In this document: positions 1 through 7,091 of the stretch, piece by piece
How the letters are laid out: every line of letters begins with the position of its first letter
Position numbering within the stretch: position 1 is the stretch's first letter
Source of the DNA: UBA1368 sp964563125
GTDB lineage: Bacteria; Bacillota; Syntrophomonadia; Syntrophomonadales; Syntrophomonadaceae
Assembly (NCBI GenBank): GCA_964563125.1
Contig: CAZLVY010000049.1
Coordinates: 1-16,914 of the forward strand
Length of the DNA: 16,914 bases
Direction of reading: 5' to 3'
Position numbers and translations under genes: made by a program
Notes under the pieces: generated by a model
What the model was told of the DNA's origin: nothing
The model's input: only the letters and a program-made list of their open reading frames with translations
Databases searched by the model: none

Positions 1-54
1 AACGGCTTTATTCGTTTTAATCAATGTAAGATTTGCCTTATTTTTTAAAACAAA

Positions 55-91
55 TAAAAAAAGCAGAAGTATTAAAAATACTCCTGCTTTT
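55..91 (-). terminator. Intrinsic terminator of the HU gene
   Basis: Just past the HU stop codon, arms at 59-66 plus 68-73 and 77-82 plus 84-91 pair on both sides of a 3-nt loop, with one mismatch (67/83). Read on the minus strand, the stem ends in a run of T residues (complement of the A-run at 55-62). This fits a rho-independent terminator closing a monocistronic HU transcript. Positions 1-54 beyond it hold nothing I recognise. Confidence 0.8.
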
Positions 92-101
92 GAAAGAAAA
101 A

Positions 102-431
102 TTATTTTTTAGCTTTTTTGGCCGCTGCTTTTGCAGGTTTTGCTTTAACAGCTTTTTTAGCAACAACTGCTTCTTTAAGAGACTTGCCGGGTTTAAATGC
201 AGGAACTCTAGTAGCAGGAACTTTAATTTCCTGACCAGTAGCTGGGCTTATTACTTTTCTTTCTTTGCGATCACGTACTTCGAAGCTTCCGAAACCAATA
301 ATTTGAACTTTTTCACCATTGGCTAAGGCCTGTTGGATAGTGTCTACCACTGCATCCAACACTTTTGCTGCATCTTTTTGAGTCATTTCTGCTTTCTCAG
401 CAAGAGATTTTACAAGTTCCGATTTGTTCAC
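102..431 (-). CDS. hup: HU family DNA-binding protein with Lys/Ala-rich C-terminal tail
   Basis: This is a nucleoid-associated dimeric protein that binds and bends DNA. Residues 1-90 cover the whole HU fold: N-terminal helices, the GFGSF turn at 46-50, the beta-arm with the intercalating proline in SPATGQEI (62-69), and the closing RVPAFKPGK at 75-83. Residues 91-109 form an extra tail made almost only of Lys and Ala with one Pro. The usual HU length is about 90 residues, so the tail is an addition, reminiscent of histone-H1-like tails on some actinobacterial HU proteins. The start is GTG at 431, preceded by GGGAGG eight bases upstream; a nearby ATG at 436 runs into TGA after two codons. The gene stands alone with its own terminator. 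An AT-rich leader upstream (449-560) must hold its promoter, but I found no convincing -35/-10 pair. Confidence 0.95.
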   Translation of the reverse strand: MNKSELVKSLAEKAEMTQKDAAKVLDAVVDTIQQALANGEKVQIIGFGSFEVRDRKERKVISPATGQEIKVPATRVPAFKPGKSLKEAVVAKKAVKAKPAKAAAKKAKK

Positions 432-690
432 GACATAATCCTCCCTTTAAATTAATTAGGTATATTTTTCTATATTCCGCAAAAAAGCGGTAAATCCTGC
501 TATTTAAGCTACTTTTTTTTATTTTTTTTAAAATTTTTTTTATTTTTAAAACTTATTAATTACATTCTGTCTTTAAAGACATATTTTTATACATGATAAA
601 TGCCTTATTATTGGGTTTTTATTATCTTACTATTATTTTGTGCTACTCGCACAGTCTCTAATTTGGGGGATTACGACTTCATAATAAAAT

Positions 691-1806
691 TTACAAAAAC
701 TTGATTACCGGGTCATTTTTCAGAGCCAGTATCTCTACCTTCCCGTTAAAATGTTGAATTTCTGTCTTAATTAATCCCGCCAGATAGGGACTGATTATTT
801 GTTCGGTCTCCAGATGTCCGGCATCTATAACGGCAATTCCCCATTTATTAGCCTCCTGGGCTTCATGGTATTTTAAATCTCCTGTAATTAACAGGTCTAT
901 TTGCTGTGTAATAATTTTATTGATTAAACTGGCACCTGCTCCGCCAACCACAGCTACACGACTTATTTCTCTATTAAGTTCACCTGCTACCCTGACAGCC
1001 TCAAGACCAAGTTTGGTTTTTACATACTCAGCACAAGATTTTAAGTTGGTTTTTTCCGGCCACAAACCTCTTCTGCCGATACTATAAATCTTTCCCTGGT
1101 TGAGGAGCGGATATATATCGTAGGCTACTTCCTCATAGGGATGTGCTTGGACCATAGCTTTAATAATAATGGCTAGATTACGCTCATAGGCAATGGTTTC
1201 CAGCCGAAATTCATCCACTTCCTCCAGAACATTTTTAGTTCCTAAAAATGGTTGTGATCCATCTTGCGGGCGAAAGGTTCCAGTTCCTCCCGTACGGAAA
1301 CTACAGTCGGAATAATTGCCAATATGTCCTGCACCAGCCTTGTTAATTGCATCTCTTACCTGTTCCAGATGCGTATATGGTACAAATACAGTTAGTTTTA
1401 CTAATTTATCCTCATGGTCCGAGAATAAGGGTTGAATATTTTGCAATTCCAGCCTCTCGGCCAGAACCTGATTCATTCCTTCTTCTGCAGCATCCAGATT
1501 GGTATGGGCAGAATATACTGCCAGGTCAGACGATATAATGGCTTTTAACAAGCTGCCGGCAGGACTATTGTAGTCTATGCTTTTTATGGCTTTAAAGAAT
1601 AACGGATGATGGGTGATTATCAAATCTGCGCCGAATTTTAATGCTTTATTTAGAATAAGTTCATCCAAATCTAAAGCTATGACTATCTTCTTTACTACTT
1701 TATCCCGTGATCCCACTTGTAGGCCAACATTATCCCAATCTTCTGCGATATAAAGCGGAAAATTTTTTTCCATTATAGCCATAATATCTTTTACCTTAAC
1801 ATCCAT
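691..1806 (-). CDS. yqfO: Nif3-like dinuclear metal centre protein (YqfO type)
   Basis: This is a member of the Nif3/YbgI family, also annotated as GTP cyclohydrolase I type 2 homologue; its cellular substrate is unsettled. Putative metal ligands are visible: the HHP motif at 66-68, H101 and D105 in SAHTNLD, and the H and E of DAGHLETE near the C-terminus. At 371 residues it is the long form: between the two Nif3 halves (about 130-240) sits an inserted PII/CutA-like domain beginning near KLTVFVPYTHLEQV, as in Bacillus YqfO (about 373 residues). The start is ATG 1806 with GGGGGAG upstream, lying inside the end of trmK, so translation is probably coupled. The trmK-yqfO order matches the conserved Firmicute pair. 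The family call is firm; the function is not. Confidence 0.93.
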   Translation of the reverse strand: MDVKVKDIMAIMEKNFPLYIAEDWDNVGLQVGSRDKVVKKIVIALDLDELILNKALKFGADLIITHHPLFFKAIKSIDYNSPAGSLLKAIISSDLAVYSAHTNLDAAEEGMNQVLAERLELQNIQPLFSDHEDKLVKLTVFVPYTHLEQVRDAINKAGAGHIGNYSDCSFRTGGTGTFRPQDGSQPFLGTKNVLEEVDEFRLETIAYERNLAIIIKAMVQAHPYEEVAYDIYPLLNQGKIYSIGRRGLWPEKTNLKSCAEYVKTKLGLEAVRVAGELNREISRVAVVGGAGASLINKIITQQIDLLITGDLKYHEAQEANKWGIAVIDAGHLETEQIISPYLAGLIKTEIQHFNGKVEILALKNDPVIKFL

Positions 1807-2488
1807 TCAATATCTCCCCCAACCTGGTAATTTTAACTTCATATTGGGCTTTTAAGAGTTCACTTTCACAGTTGTCGGTCTGCTCTAGTCCTGCTGTTAT
1901 AGCCTGATACTTTTTTAGGTGGTTTAATAAATAATCTTTCACAACAGGTTGCTTTTGATTTTTTATAATAAAGGGCCCAATATCCATTTCCAGAGGTGTT
2001 AGGCTATATGGTTTTTCTCCCGGACTGGCACTTATAATAACAAATAGGCGATCATTTTCCTTTACTATTTCTTCCTTTATTATCGGCCAACCCCGAGCAG
2101 CCAGAAAACGCCTTATTACTTTAGGTTTGGTCATTGGCTGCAATACATAATGCTGAAAACTGCTGGATTTATTAAAATCATATTGCAAAATATCAACTAT
2201 AGTATCACCGCCCATTCCGGCTATTATAACATTAACAACTTCGCCAGGTGCCAGAACTTGCAGTCCATTCCCCTGGCGAACTTCAATCTTATCGCTGAAA
2301 GAGCTTGCTGCCACTGCCAGACAGGCCCTGTTGAAAGGACCTGCCGGTAAATCGCTGATAATCATTTTGGGTGTTATGCCTTCAGCAACCATATATAAAG
2401 CTAAACCAGCATGGTCAGTGCCGATGTCGGCAGCTGTTTCACCTTTTATTGTCATATCAGCTATACTGGCAATTCTGCTGCTTACCAT
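1796..2488 (-). CDS. trmK: tRNA (adenine(22)-N1)-methyltransferase TrmK
   Basis: SAM-dependent class I methyltransferase of the DUF633/TrmK family, which methylates N1 of A22 in the D-loop of some bacterial tRNAs. The SAM-binding motif I is AADIGTDHAGLALYMV (19-34), followed by an acidic motif around D46 and by the family signature IIAGMGGDTI (88-97). A C-terminal helical part (about 160-230) is expected for the family. Its 230 residues match the usual 225-240. The start is ATG 2488 with an AAGGGA site upstream. It is the first gene of a two-gene unit with the Nif3-like gene, overlapping by 11 bp; a candidate promoter lies at 2523-2552. Confidence 0.93.
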   Translation of the reverse strand: MVSSRIASIADMTIKGETAADIGTDHAGLALYMVAEGITPKMIISDLPAGPFNRACLAVAASSFSDKIEVRQGNGLQVLAPGEVVNVIIAGMGGDTIVDILQYDFNKSSSFQHYVLQPMTKPKVIRRFLAARGWPIIKEEIVKENDRLFVIISASPGEKPYSLTPLEMDIGPFIIKNQKQPVVKDYLLNHLKKYQAITAGLEQTDNCESELLKAQYEVKITRLGEILNGC

Positions 2489-2522
2489 ATAAGTTCCCTT
2501 CCGTCCTTCCTGCTTATATCTA

Positions 2523-2552
2523 ATAATAGCGGGATATTTTTACAAAAAGCAA
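2523..2552 (-). promoter_or_regulatory. Candidate sigma-A promoter for trmK-yqfO
   Basis: On the minus strand a -35 TTGCTT (2547-2552) and a -10 TATTAT (2523-2528) are separated by 18 bases, each one or two mismatches from consensus. It sits just after the terminator hairpin at 2562-2588 and about 35 bases before the trmK start, the expected place. This is pattern matching only. Confidence 0.45.
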
Positions 2553-2561
2553 GTCCAGCTT

Positions 2562-2588
2562 AAAAAGCCCGGACAGAAATGTCCGGGC
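2562..2588 (-). terminator. Hairpin terminator downstream of trpB2 (copy 1 of a duplicated hairpin)
   Basis: Perfect 9-bp arms GCCCGGACA (2567-2575) and TGTCCGGGC (2580-2588) enclose a 4-nt loop. On the minus strand the stem is followed at once by TTTTTA (2561-2566), giving a canonical intrinsic terminator that would end transcripts from trpB2. The same 24-nt sequence occurs again at 2742-2765 without a T-run. Confidence 0.75.
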
Positions 2589-2589
2589 C

Positions 2590-2713
2590 CAGACCGTCAA
2601 AAAAGGCCAATAGCTGCGTTGACTCGGAAGTGCCGTTCAATCGACGTACCTCATGTACGCCTCAATCACGGCCCTTCCGATCGCCTTGCTCTTGACCTTT
2701 TTTGCTCGCTCTG
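2590..2713. repeat. Long imperfect palindromic intergenic element
   Basis: A left arm (2599-2649) and a right arm (2655-2703) pair at roughly two thirds of positions. They begin with six A residues plus GG and end with CC plus six T residues, so the hairpin is terminator-like in both directions. The arms close on GTAC...GTAC around a 5-nt loop (2650-2654), with an unpaired block on each side (GACGTAC left, GTACGCCTC right). CAGA (2590-2593) and TCTG (2710-2713) may extend the base. From memory, palindromes with GCTGCGTT, GTAC-GTAC and CGCCTTGC blocks occur between genes in many bacteria; I could not verify this. No open reading frame of interest lies inside. An adjoining stem-loop covers 2714-2742. 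Confidence 0.6.
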
Positions 2714-2742
2714 TCAGAATGTCGACTTTATCGACACCCTGA
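2714..2742. repeat. Stem-loop adjoining the long palindrome
   Basis: TCAG (2714-2717) pairs with CTGA (2739-2742), then a 2x2 internal loop, then TGTCGA (2720-2725) pairs with TCGACA (2731-2736) around CTTTA. It fills the space between the long palindrome and the second copy of the 24-nt hairpin, so the whole stretch 2566-2765 is structured with almost no spacer. Confidence 0.5.
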
Positions 2743-2765
2743 GCCCGGACAGAAATGTCCGGGCC
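2742..2765. repeat. Second copy of the 24-nt GC-rich hairpin
   Basis: It is identical over 24 nt to 2566-2589, with the same 9-bp arms (2743-2751 and 2756-2764) and the same 4-nt loop. It lies about 30 bases past the trpB2 stop and has no T-run after it on the minus strand, so copy 1 rather than this one is the likely functional terminator. The two copies are direct repeats flanking 152 bp. Confidence 0.8.
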
Positions 2766-2796
2766 AGGTGTCGGCCGATATATTTTTTTAATTTAT

Positions 2797-4158
2797 TTAT
2801 GGCTGGGGTAATGACTCCAAACTTTTTTTCAGATCCTCTTCTGAAAATTCAACGTCTTTGGTTTCACCGGATAAATAACGGTCATAGGAGTATAAATCCA
2901 GTTGGCCATGTCCGCTTAGATTAAATACTATGCTCTTGACTACACCTGCTTCTTTAGCCTTAAGTGCTTCGTCAATTGCTGCCCGAATAGCATGTGATGA
3001 TTCCGGTGCCGGTACTATTCCTTCACTCTGAGCAAATATCATGGCCGCAGCAAAGCTGGGATTTTGTTTTACTGCTACTGCTTCTAATAAACCATCATGA
3101 TATAACTGACTGATTAAAGGGGACTCGCCGTGGTACCTTAGTCCTCCTGCATGAATACCAGATGGCGTAAAATTGTGACCTAATGTATACATTTTCAACA
3201 TAGGAGTTAATCCTACTGAATCACCATAATCATAGGCAAAAACACCCTTGGTCATGCTTGGACATGCGGCAGGTTCCACACCTATAAGGCGTATATTTTT
3301 ACCAGCTAATTTGTCAGGTATAAAGGGAAGCGCGATGCCGGCAAAATTACTGCCACCGCCACAGCAGCCAATAATCATATCAGGATAATCGTCAACCATC
3401 TCCATTTGCTTTTTCACTTCCAGGCCAATAATTGACTGATGCAGACATACATGATTTAAAACACTGCCCAAAGAATAGTTGGTATCTTCCCTGCTCAGCG
3501 CATCTTCAACCGCTTCACTGATAGCAATAGCCAAAGTTCCAGGTGTATCCGGATTTTTCTCCAGCGCTTGACGTCCATTGGCCGTCAAAATACTAGGGCT
3601 GGGAACACACTTACCGCCATACAACTCCATTATAGAGCGGCGATATGGTTTTTGCATAAAACTGACTTTAACCATGTACACCATAATCTCCAGGTCAAAG
3701 AGTTTTCCTGCCAGAGATAAGGCTGTTCCCCATTGTCCTGCTCCAGTTTCAGTAGTTAGCCTTTTTATTCCTTGTATTTTATTAAAAAATACCTGTGGTA
3801 AGGCAGAATTCAACTTATGACTGCCAACCGGGCTACTGCCCTCATATTTATAGTAAATTCGGCAGTTTGTATCCAGTGCCTTCTCCAATCCATGCGCTCG
3901 GTATAATGGTGATGGTCGGTACTGTTTATAAAGCTCTCTGACTTCCTCGGGGATCTCAATAAATCTTTCCGTAGAAACTTCCTGGGCAATTAGTTCCTTG
4001 GCAAAAATGGGCTCCAGATCAGCGGGAATCAAAGGTTTCTTAGTTTGCGGGTTTAATCCGGGTGCTAATGGATTAGGCATGTCAGCCTGAACATTATACC
4101 AAAACTTTGGCATTTGCTCCTCAGGCAGAATGATTTTGGTAAGCTCTTCTCTACTCAT
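2797..4158 (-). CDS. trpB2: TrpB2-type tryptophan synthase beta chain-like protein
   Basis: PLP-dependent enzyme expected to join indole and serine to make tryptophan, or a related beta-replacement. The Schiff-base lysine is K115 in GSHKLNSA, the substrate-side motif ETGAGQWG is at 137-144, and the phosphate-binding loop GCCGGGSN spans 264-271. Its 453 residues and the long N-terminal section before PSPLYRAHGLEKAL are typical of the TrpB2 branch; classical TrpB is near 400. The start is ATG 4158 with GAGAGGAG upstream. No trpA or other trp gene lies in the window, so it acts without a local alpha subunit, as TrpB2 genes often do. It is probably monocistronic, with a promoter at 4202-4230 and structured DNA downstream. 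Confidence 0.93.
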   Translation of the reverse strand: MSREELTKIILPEEQMPKFWYNVQADMPNPLAPGLNPQTKKPLIPADLEPIFAKELIAQEVSTERFIEIPEEVRELYKQYRPSPLYRAHGLEKALDTNCRIYYKYEGSSPVGSHKLNSALPQVFFNKIQGIKRLTTETGAGQWGTALSLAGKLFDLEIMVYMVKVSFMQKPYRRSIMELYGGKCVPSPSILTANGRQALEKNPDTPGTLAIAISEAVEDALSREDTNYSLGSVLNHVCLHQSIIGLEVKKQMEMVDDYPDMIIGCCGGGSNFAGIALPFIPDKLAGKNIRLIGVEPAACPSMTKGVFAYDYGDSVGLTPMLKMYTLGHNFTPSGIHAGGLRYHGESPLISQLYHDGLLEAVAVKQNPSFAAAMIFAQSEGIVPAPESSHAIRAAIDEALKAKEAGVVKSIVFNLSGHGQLDLYSYDRYLSGETKDVEFSEEDLKKSLESLPQP

Positions 4159-4201
4159 CTCGTCTTGCTCCTCTCATCTTATGAAATTTGATTTCCCGTA
4201 T

Positions 4202-4230
4202 AGTCTATCACAGGGCATTTTACTGAACAA
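4202..4230 (-). promoter_or_regulatory. Candidate sigma-A promoter for trpB2
   Basis: On the minus strand TTGTTC (4225-4230) and TAGACT (4202-4207) are 17 bases apart, with a TGn extension before the -10. It lies 44 bases before the trpB2 ATG and back to back with the thi promoter, whose -35 starts 24 bases away. Confidence 0.5.
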
Positions 4231-4254
4231 GTCTATAATTTTTTATTTTTTTAT

Positions 4255-4283
4255 TTGCTTATCTTTCTATAAGAGACTATAAT
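4255..4283 (+). promoter_or_regulatory. Sigma-A promoter of the thi operon
   Basis: A -35 TTGCTT (4255-4260), a 17-base spacer and a perfect -10 TATAAT (4278-4283) lie just ahead of the THI riboswitch. Transcription would start near 4290, a few bases before the P1 stem. Confidence 0.75.
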
Positions 4284-4295
4284 TGAGCCAATTAA

Positions 4296-4394
4296 ATATA
4301 AGGGGAGCTGAATAAATTCGGCTGAGAGTGGGCTTGTGAGTCCTAACCCTTTGAACCTGATCTGGGTAATGCCAGCGTAGGAACTTTCTATTAC
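4296..4394 (+). promoter_or_regulatory. TPP (THI-box) riboswitch
   Basis: The conserved blocks of the thiamin pyrophosphate aptamer are present in order: AAGGGGAGCT at the 5' side, the pyrimidine-binding CTGAGA (4322-4327), a short P3 stem (4330-4334 with 4339-4343), then ACCCTTTGAACCTGATCT, GGGTAATGCC and AGCGTAGGAA through about 4384. An intrinsic terminator follows at 4400-4441, so control is most likely by transcription termination when TPP is bound. A weak candidate antiterminator pairs GTGAGTC (4336-4342) with GACTGCAC (4403-4410, one bulged G), which would compete with the terminator 5' arm; this is inference. The regulated genes are thiX, thiY and thiZ. Confidence 0.95.
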
Positions 4395-4399
4395 GTTTT

Positions 4400-4441
4400 A
4401 AAGACTGCACTTGCATTATATGTCAAGAGTAGTCTTTTTTT
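4400..4441 (+). terminator. Riboswitch-controlled intrinsic terminator
   Basis: AAGACT (4401-4406) pairs with AGTCTT (4431-4436), extended inward by a G-T and a C-G pair, one mismatch, and CTTG/CAAG (4409-4412 with 4423-4426) around a 10-nt loop. A T-run follows to 4441. The leader from 4442 to the thiX start at 4520 shows only a weak hairpin and the GGAG ribosome binding site. Confidence 0.85.
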
Positions 4442-4519
4442 GTTGCTAATGCTGTTGATAGTTGTAAAACGACTAATTGCCAGCATAAGAATTAATTATA
4501 AACCTATGGAGTAAAACAG

Positions 4520-5317
4520 ATGATAAGATGTATGAATAAAAAAAATAAATATGCCCCCTATGCAGTATTTATTCTGCTCCTGCTGCTATGGGAAACCTTA
4601 GTTGCCTGGAAAGATACGCCTATGTGGCTCTTGCCGGCACCTTCCCAAATCTTTCAGGCAATCATGGAATTTAAATCACTGTTATTTATTCATACTATGA
4701 CTACCCTAAGTGAGGCATTGGCAGGATACTTTTTAGCCATTGCATTAGCTTTCATAATTGCCCTGATATTGAATAACAGCACCTGGCTCAAAGAAGGTTT
4801 TTATCCGCTGCTGGTCGTTTCGCAAACTATTCCACTTATTATATTGGCCGTTTTGCTGCCCATTTGGTTTGGTTTTGGCATGATGCCTAAAATTATTATA
4901 GTAATAATAGTGTGTTTTTTCCCTATTGTAATTAATTTAATGAATGGATTAGATTCAGTTGATATTGATCAGTTAAACTTGTTTCGTTCAATGGGGGCTA
5001 AGCCCCTGGCAACTTTTTTCATAGTCAAATTACCGGCAGCTCTCCCTGCCTTTTTTTCCGGCTTAAGAATATCTGCTACTTACAGCATTATGGCGGCGAT
5101 AATAAGTGAATGGGTAGGAGCCAAACAAGGCTTAGGTTTTTTTATGACTTTAGCGCAAAAAAGTTTCCGTATTGACCAGGTCTTAGCAGCGGTTACCATC
5201 ATCTGTTTATTAAGTCTGCTCCTGGTAAAACTGATCGATGTATCTGAATACATACTGGTACCCTGGAATCGGCGGAATCAACCTGTTAAAGATCAGACAA
5301 TTGATTATATAAATTAA
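4520..5317 (+). CDS. thiX: ThiX-like ABC transporter permease (thiamin pyrimidine precursor)
   Basis: Integral membrane permease of an ABC importer of the SsuC/TauC type, expected to carry a hydroxymethylpyrimidine-like thiamin precursor across the membrane with ThiY and ThiZ. Hydrophobic segments lie near 13-30, 66-85, 97-116, 123-141, 180-197 and 222-237. The cytoplasmic loop at about 155-184 (FRSMGAK...GLRI) is the EAA-type loop that docks the ATPase. The start is ATG 4520 with GGAG eight bases upstream; a second ATG at 4532 is possible. It is the first gene after the TPP riboswitch, which is the main basis for the thiamin assignment. The length of 265 residues is normal. Confidence 0.88.
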   Translation: MIRCMNKKNKYAPYAVFILLLLLWETLVAWKDTPMWLLPAPSQIFQAIMEFKSLLFIHTMTTLSEALAGYFLAIALAFIIALILNNSTWLKEGFYPLLVVSQTIPLIILAVLLPIWFGFGMMPKIIIVIIVCFFPIVINLMNGLDSVDIDQLNLFRSMGAKPLATFFIVKLPAALPAFFSGLRISATYSIMAAIISEWVGAKQGLGFFMTLAQKSFRIDQVLAAVTIICLLSLLLVKLIDVSEYILVPWNRRNQPVKDQTIDYIN

Positions 5318-5338
5318 GTTAGAGGAGGAATTTTAATT

Positions 5339-6340
5339 ATGAAACGTTTATTAACCCTGGCACTTATTATGGTAGTTGGCGTATTTTGTTTAAGCGGATG
5401 TAATGATGCAGAAAAACAGTCTGGCGAGAAGGATAACACGAACAGCTTAGAAAAAATCACCGTTTTGTTGGATTGGGTCCCCAACACTAATCACACCGGG
5501 CTATTTGTCGCTAAAGATATGGGCTATTACCAAGCAGAAGGATTAGAAGTGGAAATTATCCAACCGGGTGATGGAGGAACTGCCCAGTTAATTGGCGCCG
5601 GAACCGGTGAATTTGGAGTTAGTTATCAGGAAGATGTAACCGCCGCCAGATCTCAGGACATTCCGGTAGTAGCAATAGCAGCGGTTATTCAACATAATAC
5701 TTCCGGCTTTGCCTCCCTAAAATCCAGTAATATTACTACTCCGGCAGATTTTAGCGGCAAAACTTATGGCGGTTGGGGTTCACCGGCAGAGACCGCTATA
5801 ATTGAGGCAATAATGCAAAAAGACGATGCTGATTATTCCACCGTAAATATGATGAATATAGGCTCCTTTGACTTCTTTACCAGCCTGGAAAAAGGAGTGG
5901 ACTTTGCCTGGATTTTTCAGGGTTGGACCGGTATCGAAGCCGAATTAAGGGATATTGACCTTAATTTCATTCGTCTGTCGGAAGTGAATCCGGTCTTCGA
6001 TTACTATACCCCGGTAATAATTGCCAGTGAAGAAACTATTAAGCAAAATCCTCAATTAGCGGAAAAGTTTATGCGTGCAACCAGCCTGGGTTACAATTAC
6101 AGTATAGACAATCCGGAGAAAGCAGCGCAAATACTGCTAGATAATGCCCCAGAATTAGATAAAGAGTTGGTACTGAACTCACAGGAATATATATCCGCTG
6201 AATATAAAGCTGACGCTCCCAAATGGGGTGAAATGAAAACTGCAGTGTGGGAAAGTTATGCTGACTTTATGTATGAAAATAGCCTAATTGATAAGAAAAT
6301 TAATGCAGATGAAGCCTTTACCAATAAATTTTTACCTTAA
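5339..6340 (+). CDS. thiY: ThiY-like thiamin-precursor-binding lipoprotein
   Basis: Substrate-binding protein of the NMT1/THI5-like family, anchored outside the membrane as a lipoprotein. A positively charged, hydrophobic signal ends in the lipobox LSGC, with the lipidated Cys at 21. The family hallmark LDWVPNTNHTG spans 44-54, followed by AKDMGYY at 58-64. In characterised relatives the ligand is a formylated aminopyrimidine from thiamin breakdown (Bacillus halodurans ThiY); the exact ligand here is inferred. AGGAGG precedes the ATG at 5339, 21 bases after thiX. The length of 333 residues is typical. Confidence 0.92.
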   Translation: MKRLLTLALIMVVGVFCLSGCNDAEKQSGEKDNTNSLEKITVLLDWVPNTNHTGLFVAKDMGYYQAEGLEVEIIQPGDGGTAQLIGAGTGEFGVSYQEDVTAARSQDIPVVAIAAVIQHNTSGFASLKSSNITTPADFSGKTYGGWGSPAETAIIEAIMQKDDADYSTVNMMNIGSFDFFTSLEKGVDFAWIFQGWTGIEAELRDIDLNFIRLSEVNPVFDYYTPVIIASEETIKQNPQLAEKFMRATSLGYNYSIDNPEKAAQILLDNAPELDKELVLNSQEYISAEYKADAPKWGEMKTAVWESYADFMYENSLIDKKINADEAFTNKFLP

Positions 6341-6386
6341 ATAAGATTATAATTCAGCTTTGACTTAGCTACTTCAAGGAGTTTTT

Positions 6387-7091
6387 ATGCATATAAAAAT
6401 AGCCTCCATCAGTAAAACGCTGGGAACAGTTCATACTTTAGATGATATATCTTTGCATGTTAAACAGCAGGAATTTGTGGTTATTCTTGGACCCAGCGGC
6501 TGCGGCAAAAGCACTTTATTCAATATTATTGCCGGTCTTATCGAACCTGACAAAGGGCAGGTCTTTATAAATGATGAAGACCTGACCGGTAAGACCGGTA
6601 AAATAAGCTACATGCAGCAAAAAGACCTTTTACTGCCATCGCGCCGTGTGCTGGATAATGTATCAATTCCTTTATTATTGAAGGGGGTTAGTAAAAAGGC
6701 AGCACGATCACAGGCCCAGAAGCATTTGCCGCTGTTTGGTCTGGAAGACTTTGCCGAATATTATCCCGGGCAGCTTTCTATTGGCATGCGGCAAAGAGCC
6801 GCTCTGCTGCGCACTTTTTTATTCTCCAGTGAAATTTTACTACTTGATGAACCATTTGCTGCATTAGATGCTATTACCAGGAGGAAAATGCATTTATGGC
6901 TGAAAGAAATTCAGGAGCGTTTTCATTCTTCTATTTTATTCATTACCCACGATATTGACGAAGCCCTTTTTATGGCTGACCGTATTTATGTTTTTTCTGA
7001 GCGCCCGGCTCATATCAAAGAGGAAATCCGGCTAATAAAGGGTGCTGATAATACTGCCCTTAAAGAAAGAATCCTGGGCTTGTTAGGCTAA
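6387..7091 (+). CDS. thiZ: ThiZ-like ABC transporter ATP-binding protein
   Basis: The ATPase that would drive ThiXY uptake. Walker A is GPSGCGKST (35-43), the Q-loop lies at Q77-Q78, the signature is LSIGMRQR (130-137, with Ile where most relatives have Gly), Walker B with its catalytic Glu is LLLDEP (151-156), and the switch His is H188 in THD. The start is ATG 6387 with AAGGAG five bases upstream. Its 234 residues are slightly shorter than the usual 245-260, the difference being at the C-terminus. The last 9 bp overlap the end of the convergent activase gene, and I see no terminator between them. No thiamin biosynthesis enzyme gene follows. Confidence 0.92.
   Translation: MHIKIASISKTLGTVHTLDDISLHVKQQEFVVILGPSGCGKSTLFNIIAGLIEPDKGQVFINDEDLTGKTGKISYMQQKDLLLPSRRVLDNVSIPLLLKGVSKKAARSQAQKHLPLFGLEDFAEYYPGQLSIGMRQRAALLRTFLFSSEILLLDEPFAALDAITRRKMHLWLKEIQERFHSSILFITHDIDEALFMADRIYVFSERPAHIKEEIRLIKGADNTALKERILGLLG

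Noticed and set aside
33..326. Plus-strand open frame of 97 codons opposite the HU gene
   Set aside because: It is a shadow of the HU coding sequence, rich in Phe/Ser from reversed Lys/Ala codons, with no ribosome binding site.
639..653. Hairpin TGTGC-GAGTA-GCACA downstream of yqfO as a terminator
   Set aside because: It has only five base pairs and no T-run on the minus strand; too weak to call.
2566..2765. CRISPR-like array from the repeated 24-mer
   Set aside because: There are only two copies, each a self-complementary hairpin, 152 bp apart, with structured DNA between; no cas genes.
2619..2924. Plus-strand open frame of 101 codons across the palindromic element and the trpB2 end
   Set aside because: It crosses a structured repeat and the antisense of trpB2, has no ribosome site and no recognisable domain.
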